NCBI RefSeq assembly: GCF_044197065.1
Contig: NZ_JBIQOI010000004.1
Location: forward strand, 248,001 to 312,000
DNA length: 64,000 bases
Reading direction: 5' to 3'
Origin: Kluyvera ascorbata_C
Lineage (GTDB): Bacteria; Pseudomonadota; Gammaproteobacteria; Enterobacterales; Enterobacteriaceae
Shown: one piece after another, positions 8,752-17,524 of the stretch
How positions within the stretch are numbered: position 1 is the first letter of the stretch
Layout: every line of letters starts with the position of its first letter
Program-made: the position numbers and the translations under genes
The notes under the pieces: model-generated
Seen by the model: only the letters and a program-made list of their open reading frames with translations
Told to the model about the DNA's origin: nothing
The model's database searches: none

Positions 8752-10170
8752 ATGAGTCAGAACGTTTATCAATTTATCGACCTGCAGCGCGTTGATCCGC
8801 CAAAGAAACCGCTGAAGATCCGCAAGATCGAGTTTATTGAGATCTACGAGCCGTTTTCCGAAGGCCAGGCCAAAGCACAGGCAGACCGCTGCCTGTCCTG
8901 CGGCAACCCGTACTGCGAGTGGAAATGTCCGGTACATAACTACATCCCGAACTGGCTGAAGCTCGCCAACGAAGGGCGTATTTTTGAGGCAGCCGAGCTG
9001 TCGCACCAGACCAACACCCTGCCAGAAGTCTGCGGGCGCGTTTGCCCACAGGATCGTCTGTGCGAAGGTTCCTGTACGCTGAACGACGAGTTCGGCGCGG
9101 TGACCATCGGCAACATCGAGCGCTATATCAACGATAAAGCGTTCGAGATGGGCTGGCGTCCAGACCTGACCGGCGTGAAGCAAACCGGTAAGAAAGTCGC
9201 CATCATCGGTGCAGGCCCAGCGGGCCTGGCATGCGCAGACGTGCTGACCCGTAACGGTGTGAAGGCGGTGGTCTTTGACCGTCATCCTGAAATCGGCGGT
9301 CTGCTGACCTTCGGTATCCCGGCCTTCAAGCTGGAAAAAGAGGTGATGACCCGCCGCCGTGAAATCTTCACCGGTATGGGTATTGAGTTCAAACTCAACG
9401 TCGAAGTGGGCCGTGATGTTCAGTTAGACGACCTGCTGAAGGATTACGATGCGGTCTTCCTGGGCGTGGGTACCTATCAGTCCATGCGCGGCGGCCTGGA
9501 GAACGAAGACGCGTCCGGCGTATTCGACGCTCTGCCGTTCCTGATTGCCAATACCAAGCAGATTATGGGCTTCGGCGAAACTACCGAAGAACCGTATGTC
9601 AGCATGGAAGGCAAGCGCGTGGTGGTATTGGGCGGCGGTGATACCGCGATGGACTGCGTGCGCACTTCCATTCGCCAGAACGCCTCTCACGTTATCTGTG
9701 CCTATCGTCGTGACGAAGAGAACATGCCGGGTTCAAAACGCGAAGTGAAGAACGCGCGTGAAGAAGGTGTGGAATTCCAGTTCAACATCCAGCCGCTGGG
9801 CATTGAAGTAAACGCGAATGGCAAAGTGAGCGGCGTGAAGATGGCGCGCACCGAAATGGGCCAACCGGATGCGAAAGGCCGCCGTCGTGCGGAGATCGTC
9901 GCCGGTTCCGAGCACGTAATTCCCGCAGATGCCGTAGTCATGGCATTTGGCTTCCGCCCACACAGCATGGAATGGCTGGCGAAACACAGCGTTGAGCTGG
10001 ACTCTCAGGGCCGTATCATCGCCCCTGAAGGCAGCGATAACGCCTTCCAGACCAGCAACCCGAAAATCTTCGCCGGTGGTGACATCGTGCGTGGTTCGGA
10101 TCTGGTGGTAACGGCAATCGCCGAAGGCCGTAAAGCGGCTGACGGGATCATGAACTACCTGGAAGTGTAA
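8752..10170 (+). CDS. gltD: Glutamate synthase (NADPH) small subunit
   Basis: GltD is the 472-aa beta subunit that takes electrons from NADPH through FAD to the GltB iron-sulfur/FMN chain. Two low-potential 4Fe-4S cysteine clusters sit at about residues 47-110 (CLSCGNPYCEWKCP, CGRVCPQDRLCEGSC). The FAD motif GAGPAG is near 153, and the NADPH motif GGGDTAMD near 298. Full length and intact. A diverged second copy of its last ~57 codons lies 1.5 kb downstream beyond the nuclease gene, which marks this 3' end as an integration or recombination point. Confidence 0.98.
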   Translation: MSQNVYQFIDLQRVDPPKKPLKIRKIEFIEIYEPFSEGQAKAQADRCLSCGNPYCEWKCPVHNYIPNWLKLANEGRIFEAAELSHQTNTLPEVCGRVCPQDRLCEGSCTLNDEFGAVTIGNIERYINDKAFEMGWRPDLTGVKQTGKKVAIIGAGPAGLACADVLTRNGVKAVVFDRHPEIGGLLTFGIPAFKLEKEVMTRRREIFTGMGIEFKLNVEVGRDVQLDDLLKDYDAVFLGVGTYQSMRGGLENEDASGVFDALPFLIANTKQIMGFGETTEEPYVSMEGKRVVVLGGGDTAMDCVRTSIRQNASHVICAYRRDEENMPGSKREVKNAREEGVEFQFNIQPLGIEVNANGKVSGVKMARTEMGQPDAKGRRRAEIVAGSEHVIPADAVVMAFGFRPHSMEWLAKHSVELDSQGRIIAPEGSDNAFQTSNPKIFAGGDIVRGSDLVVTAIAEGRKAADGIMNYLEV

Positions 10171-10180
10171 AAACCTCTCC

Positions 10181-10225
10181 AGGCCCCCTGTATCAATTCA
10201 CATTGATTCAGGGGGCCTGTTTCTT
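10181..10225 (+). terminator. Rho-independent terminator of gltBD
   Basis: A perfect 10-bp stem (AGGCCCCCTG 10181-10190 with CAGGGGGCCT 10209-10218) is extended inside by ATCAAT/ATTGAT and followed by GTTTCTT. Confidence 0.9.
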
Positions 10226-10373
10226 ATTCACACATTCGCACCAGTCCTGGAAAGCGATTCACAAATACTGATGCAAGTTCATGTAATGCCATCGGCATGG
10301 ATTGACGGCATTAGACCCCGAGCGTATTGATAGCGATATATTTTCATTTCGCAACTATCACGCCAGGGAAGAC

Positions 10374-11459
10374 ATGATCACTCTCACCTCGACACACCAT
10401 GCTGAGGATTATCAGCAAGTCCATGATGGTATTATTCATTTATTAGATAGCGCCCGGACAGAAACGGTCCGCAGCATCAACGCCATTATGACGGCAACCT
10501 ACTGGGAGATTGGCCGTCGAATTGTCGAATTTGAGCAAGGTGGTGAAGCGCGAGCGGCTTACGGAACTCAACTGATTGAACGTCTATCCGTCGATTTAAA
10601 CCAGCGATACAAGCGTGGGTTTTCCACGGGAAATCTACGACAAATACGAGCTTTTTATATTTATTTTCAACACATTGAAATTCAGCAGACAGTGTCTGGT
10701 GAATCCTCTCGCCTTACCCAGCTAGCCAAAATTTTCCCGCTTCCCTGGTCAGCCTATGTCCGCCTTCTATCGGTTAAAAATCCCGAGGCCCGCACCTTTT
10801 ACGAGAAGGAAACATTACGTAACGGCTGGTCAGTACGGCAGCTAGATAGGCAAATCGCCACCCAATTTTACGAACGAACATTATTGTCCCACGACAAACA
10901 TGCCATGTTGCAGCAGGCCGCCCCCACCGTCGCTGAGGTTACGCCAGAACAAACAATACGCGATCCGTTCATTCTTGAATTCCTCGATCTGAAGGACGAG
11001 TATTCTGAATCTGACCTTGAAGAAGCACTCATAAACCATCTAATGGATTTTATGCTGGAACTCGGTGATGACTTTGCCTTTGTGAGTCGTCAGCGTCGGT
11101 TACGCATTGACGATAGCTGGTTTCGAATTGATCTGTTGTTCTTCCACCGCCGCTTACGCTGCCTGCTCATCGTTGACCTCAAGGTTGGCAAATTCAACTA
11201 CGCCGATGCCGGACAAATGAACATGTACCTGAATTACGCCCAGGAGCATTGGACAATGCCAGGAGAGAATCCGCCCGTAGGATTAATCCTGTGCGCGGAA
11301 AAAGGTGCCGGCGAAGCTCACTATGCTCTAACCGGTTTACCTCATAAAGTCCTTACCAGCGAGTACAAAATGCAGTTACCTGATGAGAAATTACTGGCGG
11401 ATGAACTCGTCCGTTCACAAATGACACTGGCTGCGCAGAAAGTCGAATCAGATGAATAA
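10374..11459 (+). CDS. DUF1016 family PD-(D/E)xK nuclease (YhcG-like)
   Basis: This protein of about 361 aa has the DUF1016 layout: an N-terminal helical DUF1016_N domain (about 10-170, with ATYWEIGRRIVEFEQ) and a C-terminal PD-(D/E)xK nuclease fold. Likely catalytic residues are Asp253 (FRIDLLF), Asp268-Leu-Lys270 (IVDLKVG) and Gln281 (AGQMNMYL). E. coli yhcG lies in the same broad neighbourhood, and RloF relatives accompany type I restriction systems; no such partner is present here. The start at 10374 has an upstream GGGA; an in-frame ATG at 10302 would add 24 residues and is less likely. Base composition is visibly AT-richer than gltD. Flanked by the duplicated gltD end, it looks acquired. 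Substrate unknown. Confidence 0.8.
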   Translation: MITLTSTHHAEDYQQVHDGIIHLLDSARTETVRSINAIMTATYWEIGRRIVEFEQGGEARAAYGTQLIERLSVDLNQRYKRGFSTGNLRQIRAFYIYFQHIEIQQTVSGESSRLTQLAKIFPLPWSAYVRLLSVKNPEARTFYEKETLRNGWSVRQLDRQIATQFYERTLLSHDKHAMLQQAAPTVAEVTPEQTIRDPFILEFLDLKDEYSESDLEEALINHLMDFMLELGDDFAFVSRQRRLRIDDSWFRIDLLFFHRRLRCLLIVDLKVGKFNYADAGQMNMYLNYAQEHWTMPGENPPVGLILCAEKGAGEAHYALTGLPHKVLTSEYKMQLPDEKLLADELVRSQMTLAAQKVESDE

Positions 11460-11482
11460 TAAATCTGCTTTTGTACATCAGG

Positions 11483-11677
11483 GAAGCACAGCATTGAGCT
11501 TGATTCTCAAGGCCTTGGGTATGATTCAGCCTGAAGGCAGCGATAACGCCTTCCAGACCAGCAACCCGAAAATCTTTGCCGGTGGTGATATCGTGTGTGG
11601 TTCGGATCTGGTGGTAACGGCAATCGCCGAAGGCCGTAAAGCGGCTGACGCGATCATGAACTAGCTGGAAGTGCAAA
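11483..11677 (+). pseudogene. Decayed second copy of the gltD 3' end
   Basis: Positions 11483-11677 align with the gltD 3' end (9981-10170). The last ~140 bp are almost identical, with a few substitutions (including Tyr to a TAG stop, and the normal stop TAA changed to CAA). The first ~45 bp differ more and carry a 4-nt net insertion that breaks the frame. No start or ribosome site fits a functional gene. It is best read as the displaced gltD end left when DNA carrying its own gltD end and the DUF1016 gene was inserted. Confidence 0.88.
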
Positions 11678-11684
11678 ACCATTC

Positions 11685-11711
11685 AGGCTCCCCGCAACCA
11701 CCGGGGAGCCT
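11685..11711. terminator. Hairpin terminator between gltD remnant and fimbrial operon
   Basis: A perfect 10-bp stem (AGGCTCCCCG with CGGGGAGCCT) lies just after the gltD remnant and 11 bp from the stop of the convergent fimbrial operon. On the minus strand it is followed a little later by GGTTTTG. It is probably a relic of the original gltD terminator that may now serve both directions. Confidence 0.7.
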
Positions 11712-11721
11712 CTATGCTCTT

Positions 11722-12561
11722 CTATAGCTGATCCAACACATACTGGAAGCTACAGGTCGCTTTCACCGTTCCCGTGCCGATGTTTTTGGTATTCACCGAC
11801 ACGTTGATATCATGTAAAGCGACATTATCCAACGCGTAAGGCGACGCGACCGTGGTCACATTCGCATTATCACACCCCCGCACGCTCAGCGTGACGCCCG
11901 AGCCGACAAACCGACAGTAGGCTCCCCGTTCGTCAAACTTGCTTTTATCGCACAGGGAACCGCTTTTCATCAGGTAGGTTTTCAGCGTTGAGGAAACCGT
12001 TCCACCCGTTGAGGTAATTGACAGCACCGTATCATGCTTCACCACGTTGGGGTCCCAGGAAATATCATAGGTATCAACCGGCACGGTAGGACAAATGGTG
12101 CTACGCACATTCGGTGATTGCCACGTCGCTTTTGACAATGCATCGGTAGAGACGGAGTACAAACTGGCGACCCATGGGCAACCAAAGTCGTCGCTTTGCA
12201 GGGTAATGCTCAACGTATACGAACCACAATTTTTCCAGTCAGAAGGCAAATTCGGACAGTTGGAACGGTCCGCTTTATTATCAAAACTTTTAATCTTGAT
12301 AGTGGGTGCAGTACCCGGCGTCCCAGTCCATGACTCCAGAGGTAATGTTGACCCTGCGTATCCCCTTAATGTCCAGACACCGTAAGAAATCCCTTTTGGG
12401 GTCGCCACCGCTACATTTAACTTAACATTACTCATACCACTCTGGCCGATCGCGTAATAGAGCGTCACGCTTTCAAACGTCGCCTTTACCGTCGTTTTTG
12501 CGAAGACCTGGCTGCAACCCACCACCATCAGCATTAAAAACAGAATCAGCGCTTTTCTCAT
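11722..12561 (-). CDS. Probable fimbrial tip adhesin
   Basis: This 279-aa secreted protein is the last gene of a chaperone-usher operon and the longest subunit, which is the usual place and size of a two-domain tip adhesin. It has an N-terminal signal sequence. The Cys-rich N-terminal half (including SNCPNLPSDWKNC and DDFGCPW) is unlike pilins. The C-terminal part ends in a pilin-like strand pattern (FQYVLDQL). The signal ends in MVVGCSQVFA, which offers either a signal peptidase I site after VFA or a lipobox-like VVGC. Its start overlaps the preceding stop by one base (TAATG). Receptor unknown. Confidence 0.7.
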   Translation of the reverse strand: MRKALILFLMLMVVGCSQVFAKTTVKATFESVTLYYAIGQSGMSNVKLNVAVATPKGISYGVWTLRGYAGSTLPLESWTGTPGTAPTIKIKSFDNKADRSNCPNLPSDWKNCGSYTLSITLQSDDFGCPWVASLYSVSTDALSKATWQSPNVRSTICPTVPVDTYDISWDPNVVKHDTVLSITSTGGTVSSTLKTYLMKSGSLCDKSKFDERGAYCRFVGSGVTLSVRGCDNANVTTVASPYALDNVALHDINVSVNTKNIGTGTVKATCSFQYVLDQL

Positions 12562-13082
12562 TATAAGTACTCGAAAGCGACGTTCGCCGTCGCGCTAAAG
12601 GTTCCTGGCGTAATCACATCGCCATCCAGCGCCTGAATCCAGGCATTAAAACTCAGCGTGTTTAGCCCGTTGTTTAAGGTAAGCTTGGCCCCTGTAGCAC
12701 TATTAACCTCCACCTGTGTACCCGCTGCGGTTTCAATGCCAATAGCAATACCGCCAGCATTTGAGGCGGCGTCCAGTGCCAGAAACCCGTTCATACCGCT
12801 TGCCGTGGTGCCGGAAAATTTGACCTTCACGCCATCGCTTAACGTCGTTTTGCAATCTTTCAGTTGCAGCGTAAAAGGGATATGGGCAGACTGCCGGCGA
12901 ACGGTCAGATCCGCCGCGCTTACCGGCGAAAAAACCACTTCCGCCAGCGTGTTGCCATTCACCACTAGCTGACAAACATCGGCGACCAGTTGGCCGGTAA
13001 AATGGATGTTATTATCCGCCGCGGCGGTAGACATCATCCCGAGCCACAGCATCACCGCACAACGCGTTCTCCTTGCCATCAT
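12561..13082 (-). CDS. Minor fimbrial subunit
   Basis: This is a 173-aa pilin-fold protein with a signal peptide (to about AAA|DNN), a disulfide pair (DVCQLVV and LKDCKTT) and the alternating C-terminal donor-type strand (ANVAFEYL). It is translationally coupled at both ends, overlapping its neighbours by one base. It probably acts as an adaptor or shaft subunit near the tip. No specific family name can be assigned. Confidence 0.85.
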   Translation of the reverse strand: MMARRTRCAVMLWLGMMSTAAADNNIHFTGQLVADVCQLVVNGNTLAEVVFSPVSAADLTVRRQSAHIPFTLQLKDCKTTLSDGVKVKFSGTTASGMNGFLALDAASNAGGIAIGIETAAGTQVEVNSATGAKLTLNNGLNTLSFNAWIQALDGDVITPGTFSATANVAFEYL

Positions 13083-13555
13083 TATTGAATCTCCATCAGC
13101 AACGTGGCCCAGGCTTCAAATGGGCCTTCCTGCAAGGCCGCACCGCTTTTCTTGACCGGGACGGCCTGGAGTAACGGCAACGCTAATACGCTCACCTCTA
13201 ACCCTTCACCGATCCGCAACGGCTGACCGTTCTGGCGGATCTCGATCCCCAGACCATCAACGTCGGTCGCAATGCCCGCGGGGTTAAAATCGCTTACCGC
13301 CCCGCTCATCGTTATTTTCATGGTGGGAACACTATCCCGAGGACCGACGCGACAAGAGATATTGCAGAGGATCGGCTGAATAAAGTTGTTGCCGTCGATC
13401 TTGTCGATCGCAACCTTCGCAAAATCAATTTCGATGACCTCGTCGTTGTTGATGATGCAGGGCGACGATTCAATTAACGTGCCGGTGAACTGGAGGTTTT
13501 CCGCGGCATACAGCGAGAAGCAGCTAAACCACAAACTCAGAATCATTTTGTTCAT
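13082..13555 (-). CDS. Minor fimbrial subunit (short)
   Basis: This 157-aa secreted pilin-like protein starts with FTGTLIESSPCIIN after its signal, the classic beginning of FimA/PapA-type subunits. A second Cys-rich stretch (ILCNISCR) gives it three cysteines in the mature part instead of the usual two. The start overlaps the upstream gene by four bases. Probably an adaptor. Confidence 0.82.
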   Translation of the reverse strand: MNKMILSLWFSCFSLYAAENLQFTGTLIESSPCIINNDEVIEIDFAKVAIDKIDGNNFIQPILCNISCRVGPRDSVPTMKITMSGAVSDFNPAGIATDVDGLGIEIRQNGQPLRIGEGLEVSVLALPLLQAVPVKKSGAALQEGPFEAWATLLMEIQ

Positions 13556-14067
13556 TGATAATCCACCACCAGCGTTGCCGCCGCGCTGAAATCCTGCGCC
13601 TGGAGCGTCGTTCCGCTTGCTTTCACCAGTGCCGCCTCAAGCGGTACGCCGGAGGTGGAGCTATAGGTAAAACCGAGCCAGTTGTTAGTACCGATCGGTA
13701 CCAGCGTTTGGTCGCTGGCCTGCTGAATGCGAATCCCCAACCCATCGGCACTGGTCTTTAACACCGATTCACCGTTTACCGTCATTGCGGTACCCTGAAT
13801 TTGCAGTTTCAGATAATCGATGGCCCGCCCGCTACAGTTCAGCGAATAGTTCACGGGTTTGACGTTGTTCACACCGTCGACTTCGCTCACCAGTACATCG
13901 CCAAACGCCACCGTACCGCCGGTTACCGTACAGGGCGGTGCACCGTTCACCAGCACAATCAACTTCATATTGACCGTTTTACTCACGCCGTGTGCGCTAC
14001 CAAGAAACAGCGCCAGCGCAGCGGCACAGCAGCATCGCAGAGTGTTTCCGCCGCCAAAAATGCTCAC
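13552..14067 (-). CDS. Minor fimbrial subunit
   Basis: This 171-aa pilin-fold subunit starts at a GTG that overlaps the chaperone stop (GTGA). It has a signal peptide (ALFLGSAHG), cysteines at APPCTVTG and LNCSGR that would form the pilin disulfide, and the terminal strand ATLVVDYQ. It is probably the first minor subunit assembled after the chaperone and usher, possibly a shaft terminator or adaptor. Confidence 0.84.
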   Translation of the reverse strand: MSIFGGGNTLRCCCAAALALFLGSAHGVSKTVNMKLIVLVNGAPPCTVTGGTVAFGDVLVSEVDGVNNVKPVNYSLNCSGRAIDYLKLQIQGTAMTVNGESVLKTSADGLGIRIQQASDQTLVPIGTNNWLGFTYSSTSGVPLEAALVKASGTTLQAQDFSAAATLVVDYQ

Positions 14068-14813
14068 GATTTTCTACTCTTCTCGGCGTTGACCGCGCAT
14101 TCGCTGGCATTGCAGTCAAAGACCAACGGCAGACGCGCGCCGTAATCGTTCACGTAGGTCAGCACCGGGTTTGCACCCAGATCCGTCGCCGCAGACTTCA
14201 TCAGTTGATGACTCAACGGCGGGATGACCATCGGTTCAAACCCCTTCGCCGCTATGCCGTCTTTGTGGCTGCTGGCGTTGCTCAAAATGACGTAGTAGCC
14301 GGTAGGATTGTTGACCTGATACCGGCCGCCGACTTTCTCCAGCGTTACGCGGTGCTGCCACGGATTCTGCGGGTCGACGTTAGCCAATGATGTTGGGCGG
14401 TAAAACAGCTTAATGCGCGTCTGTAAGGCGATTTGCAGCGTGTTGGGCTTTTCGTTTTTTGGCGGGATCTCACGCACGTTGTAGAAGAATAGGCTCTCTT
14501 TGTCCTGAGGCAGCGCGCTTAATCCCGGCATGCCCTGGATTTTGACCTGCCCGATGCCGTTAGCCTCTATGCGCTGGACGGGAGGAACCACCACCAGCGG
14601 CGAGGTGATACGCTCGCCCTTTTCATCTTCTATCCATGACTGGGCCAGGTACGGCAGCTTTTCGCTGGCATTTTTTAAGTCCACGCTAATGGCGCGATCG
14701 TCACCTTTAAACACCAGACGGGTGCGATCCGGCGCGACGGCAGCCTGAGTCGCGTAGCTGGCCAGCATCAGGCTGCTGATAAGCAATAACCGATAATTCC
14801 CTTTCATCTTCAA
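14064..14813 (-). CDS. Periplasmic fimbrial chaperone (PapD family)
   Basis: This 249-aa protein is an immunoglobulin-like chaperone that binds pilin subunits by donor-strand complementation. It has a signal peptide (to about TQA|AVAPD), then the conserved motifs TRLVFKGDDRAISV, LPYLAQSWIED and the IKLFYRPTSL signature ahead of the second Ig domain. The F1-G1 loop is short (FGS-type). It lies directly after the usher with a 9-bp gap, as in Pap, Mrp and Stf operons. Confidence 0.93.
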   Translation of the reverse strand: MKMKGNYRLLLISSLMLASYATQAAVAPDRTRLVFKGDDRAISVDLKNASEKLPYLAQSWIEDEKGERITSPLVVVPPVQRIEANGIGQVKIQGMPGLSALPQDKESLFFYNVREIPPKNEKPNTLQIALQTRIKLFYRPTSLANVDPQNPWQHRVTLEKVGGRYQVNNPTGYYVILSNASSHKDGIAAKGFEPMVIPPLSHQLMKSAATDLGANPVLTYVNDYGARLPLVFDCNASECAVNAEKSRKS

Positions 14814-14822
14814 TTCCTTGTA

Positions 14823-17393
14823 TTAATTCACTCTGCGCGCACCGGGCTGGTGTACATCCTGACAAGGGAGCAACAGCCCACCGTACAGATCTTTTGGCAG
14901 CACCTGCGGTAGCGTAATGTCGCACTGCGGTTTCTCGTCCCACAGCACCTGCAAGATTTGCCCCGGATTCACGCCTATCAGATAGACGCTGCCATCGCCA
15001 TCCACCATCCCGACCTGCTGCTGCTGTTCGTTACGTACTTCGGCCCCAAACGGAGGATATCCACCGCCTGGCATTCTGATCACCGCCATCGCTTTTTCGC
15101 CGCTGATCACTTCCATATGGCGATATCCAATGGCCCCTTCCGTTAGCGTGGCTTGTGTGACAGAGTGAATGGCCTCCGCGTTTTCTGGCAGCCTGGTAAG
15201 GTCGATACGCACCTGATTACGGTAGTAATCGTTAATATCGGTCAGTACCGCTTTACCGAAGACGTTGGTATAGGCAGGGGTGTCGTAGCCGCCGACCGGA
15301 ATATCGGCTTCATCGCCGACATCCACCAGTAGACGCGTGCCGCCGGTAATCCCCGAACGGTGCAACGCCCCGCCCTGAGCCGTGAGCGTCGCACCGCCCT
15401 GCAACGACAGGCCGCCTGAGACATACTCGCCTTCCTGGTAGTTCATGCTGGCATCAATATCCGCAAAATTGGCGGTGTGGCGGTAATAGCCGTCCATCGT
15501 GGCACCATCGTTACCATGCCCGACGTTAATCTGATAGTTATTGCTGTCGTCGAGGCGTTCGTAATAGCCCACCTGATGAGTGTTGTCGTCGCCGCTGAAT
15601 GAACCGTTGTAGCTCAGCGTCCGGTCATTCCCCCACGGCACGCTCAGAGACACAAAGACGCCGTCATCCGTTTCGTGGTCATATTCATTGCGATAGCCAT
15701 TAACCGACAGACTGATATTGCGTACATCGCCAAGATTGAAAAAATGGGAAATCGTCAGGTTGTAGCTGTCCTCATCCGACCGATTCCAGTATGTGCGATG
15801 CGTAAAATTCACGTATGCGTTGATGTTCGCATCCGTAAAATTCTGACTGTAGGTCAGGGTATACATCTCCTTGTCATGACCGCTGCGTACCCGGTCATTG
15901 TCGCGGCTCTGCGCATCGAGATATTCATCCATGGTCATATAGTTCTCTTCCGAGAACCGGTAGCCTGCAAAGGTCAGGCGGCTATCCATACCGTCAAAAT
16001 CTTTCGCATAGCTGGCACGAAAAGAGTTGCCTTGAATACTGCCATCACCATATTCACTGCTTTCCGGCAGCACGGCGCGTGAGTGGGTAAGATCGAACGA
16101 CAGCGCCCCCAGCACCGCCATATCGCGGCCAATACCCAGCGCCAACGCCTGATAGTCGCTTTCGCCGATCCCGCCGCCGTACAGCGACCAGCCGTTGGTG
16201 ATACCCCAGGAGGCTTCACCGCTGGCAAATACCGAGCCTTGCACATGGTGATCCCAATCTTGCGGGCGGCCGAGAGCCATTTTGTAGCGCACCTGACCCG
16301 GGCGTGTCAGATAGGGAATAGAGGCGGTGCTGACGTCATACTCCTGCACCTGCCCGTTTTGTTCTTCAATGCGAACATGCAGGTCGCCGGAGACGGCTTC
16401 GTTGAGATCCTGAATACGGAATGGCCCCGCAGGCACCTGCGCTTCATGGAGCACTCGTCCCTGCTGGGTAATCGTCACTTTAGCGTTGGTGCGCGCCACC
16501 CCCGAAATATCCGGCGCGTATCCGCGGAGATTTGGGGGCAGCATCTGATCGTCGGTGACCAGGCTGCCACCTACGTAGTTAAAGCTATCGAAAATATCCG
16601 ACGTCAGGGCATCTTCGCCAAATTTCAGCTGCGCTCCCAGCGCCGGGATAGCGCGATAAGCGTAATAGCGGCTCCAGTCCCAGTCGCGTTCGGTTTGCGA
16701 TGAAGCGTATCGGGAGGTGCTATCCTCGTTCTGGTGACGATAGCTTGCCTGCCAGTCAGCGCGAAAACGCCATGCCCCGAGATTCGCCCCCAGGGTGCCG
16801 TTGCCGCTGACATCGTATTGATCGCCGTCGTGATGCGCGGAGTGTCGCCATTGGTTATTGACGTTATAGTCAAATAACAGGCCGGAAATACCGTCATCCC
16901 AGCGAGAAGGTGGATCCCAGTCTTTGTCGGTATATTCCAGATAAGCCTGAGGGATCACCACCGTTAGCGTCGATTTACCTAATTCAGTCTGTGTTTCAAA
17001 ACCTTCAAGCGGGTGTGATTGCAGACATGCGCCGTCATTTACCCATTGTAGTTTTTCAACGATATCGGCTCGTAAACCAAACTTAGCGACCAACTCCGGT
17101 GATAAGCACGGGATATTATTATCGTCATCATTTTTTTCTGGTGCATAGGTGATAAGGCTATCCTGGGATATCTGACTCTGGTTAACCATAACCTGAAGTG
17201 CATATTTCCCTGCCATTACATACCCCTTGCGCGAGAACCGGCTAAGATCGAGTTTCGCCCCTTCTTTTAGATCAAGAAACTGGGTATTAAACTGAATGGC
17301 ATCTTCCGCATAGCTATCATAATGTGCGAAGAATAATGCCAAGCCGATAAATAGCGGCAGTGCATCTAAACGAAAAGATGAAGAGTGGTTCAT
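14823..17393 (-). CDS. Outer-membrane fimbrial usher
   Basis: This is an outer-membrane assembly pore of about 856 aa. The mature part begins near YAEDAIQFNTQFLDL, the usual N-terminal chaperone-binding domain. The middle 24-stranded beta-barrel holds a plug domain. The C-terminal domain carries the Cys pair (PQCDITLP and LLPCQD). The start at 17393 (MNHSSSF) gives a proper signal peptide and has AGGGA upstream; an ATG 37 codons further up would precede it with unlikely sequence. Intact, so the fimbria can probably be exported. Family is closest in layout to Pap/Mrp/Stf ushers. Confidence 0.95.
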   Translation of the reverse strand: MNHSSSFRLDALPLFIGLALFFAHYDSYAEDAIQFNTQFLDLKEGAKLDLSRFSRKGYVMAGKYALQVMVNQSQISQDSLITYAPEKNDDDNNIPCLSPELVAKFGLRADIVEKLQWVNDGACLQSHPLEGFETQTELGKSTLTVVIPQAYLEYTDKDWDPPSRWDDGISGLLFDYNVNNQWRHSAHHDGDQYDVSGNGTLGANLGAWRFRADWQASYRHQNEDSTSRYASSQTERDWDWSRYYAYRAIPALGAQLKFGEDALTSDIFDSFNYVGGSLVTDDQMLPPNLRGYAPDISGVARTNAKVTITQQGRVLHEAQVPAGPFRIQDLNEAVSGDLHVRIEEQNGQVQEYDVSTASIPYLTRPGQVRYKMALGRPQDWDHHVQGSVFASGEASWGITNGWSLYGGGIGESDYQALALGIGRDMAVLGALSFDLTHSRAVLPESSEYGDGSIQGNSFRASYAKDFDGMDSRLTFAGYRFSEENYMTMDEYLDAQSRDNDRVRSGHDKEMYTLTYSQNFTDANINAYVNFTHRTYWNRSDEDSYNLTISHFFNLGDVRNISLSVNGYRNEYDHETDDGVFVSLSVPWGNDRTLSYNGSFSGDDNTHQVGYYERLDDSNNYQINVGHGNDGATMDGYYRHTANFADIDASMNYQEGEYVSGGLSLQGGATLTAQGGALHRSGITGGTRLLVDVGDEADIPVGGYDTPAYTNVFGKAVLTDINDYYRNQVRIDLTRLPENAEAIHSVTQATLTEGAIGYRHMEVISGEKAMAVIRMPGGGYPPFGAEVRNEQQQQVGMVDGDGSVYLIGVNPGQILQVLWDEKPQCDITLPQVLPKDLYGGLLLPCQDVHQPGARRVN

Positions 17394-17524
17394 CCGATAT
17401 CTGTCCCTGATATTCTGGCATGGCAGAAAGCACTGTGAATCCATAGAAAAAGAATGGATCAAGCAATTATTATTATTTTTGAATACTCTTTCCTGCGGCA
17501 TCATGCCGCAGGAAAGTACAGCCC

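Noticed and set aside
11452..11664. Short open frame containing the gltD-like tail
   Set aside because: It is an accidental fusion of nuclease-gene downstream sequence to the frameshifted gltD remnant; treated as a pseudogene fragment.
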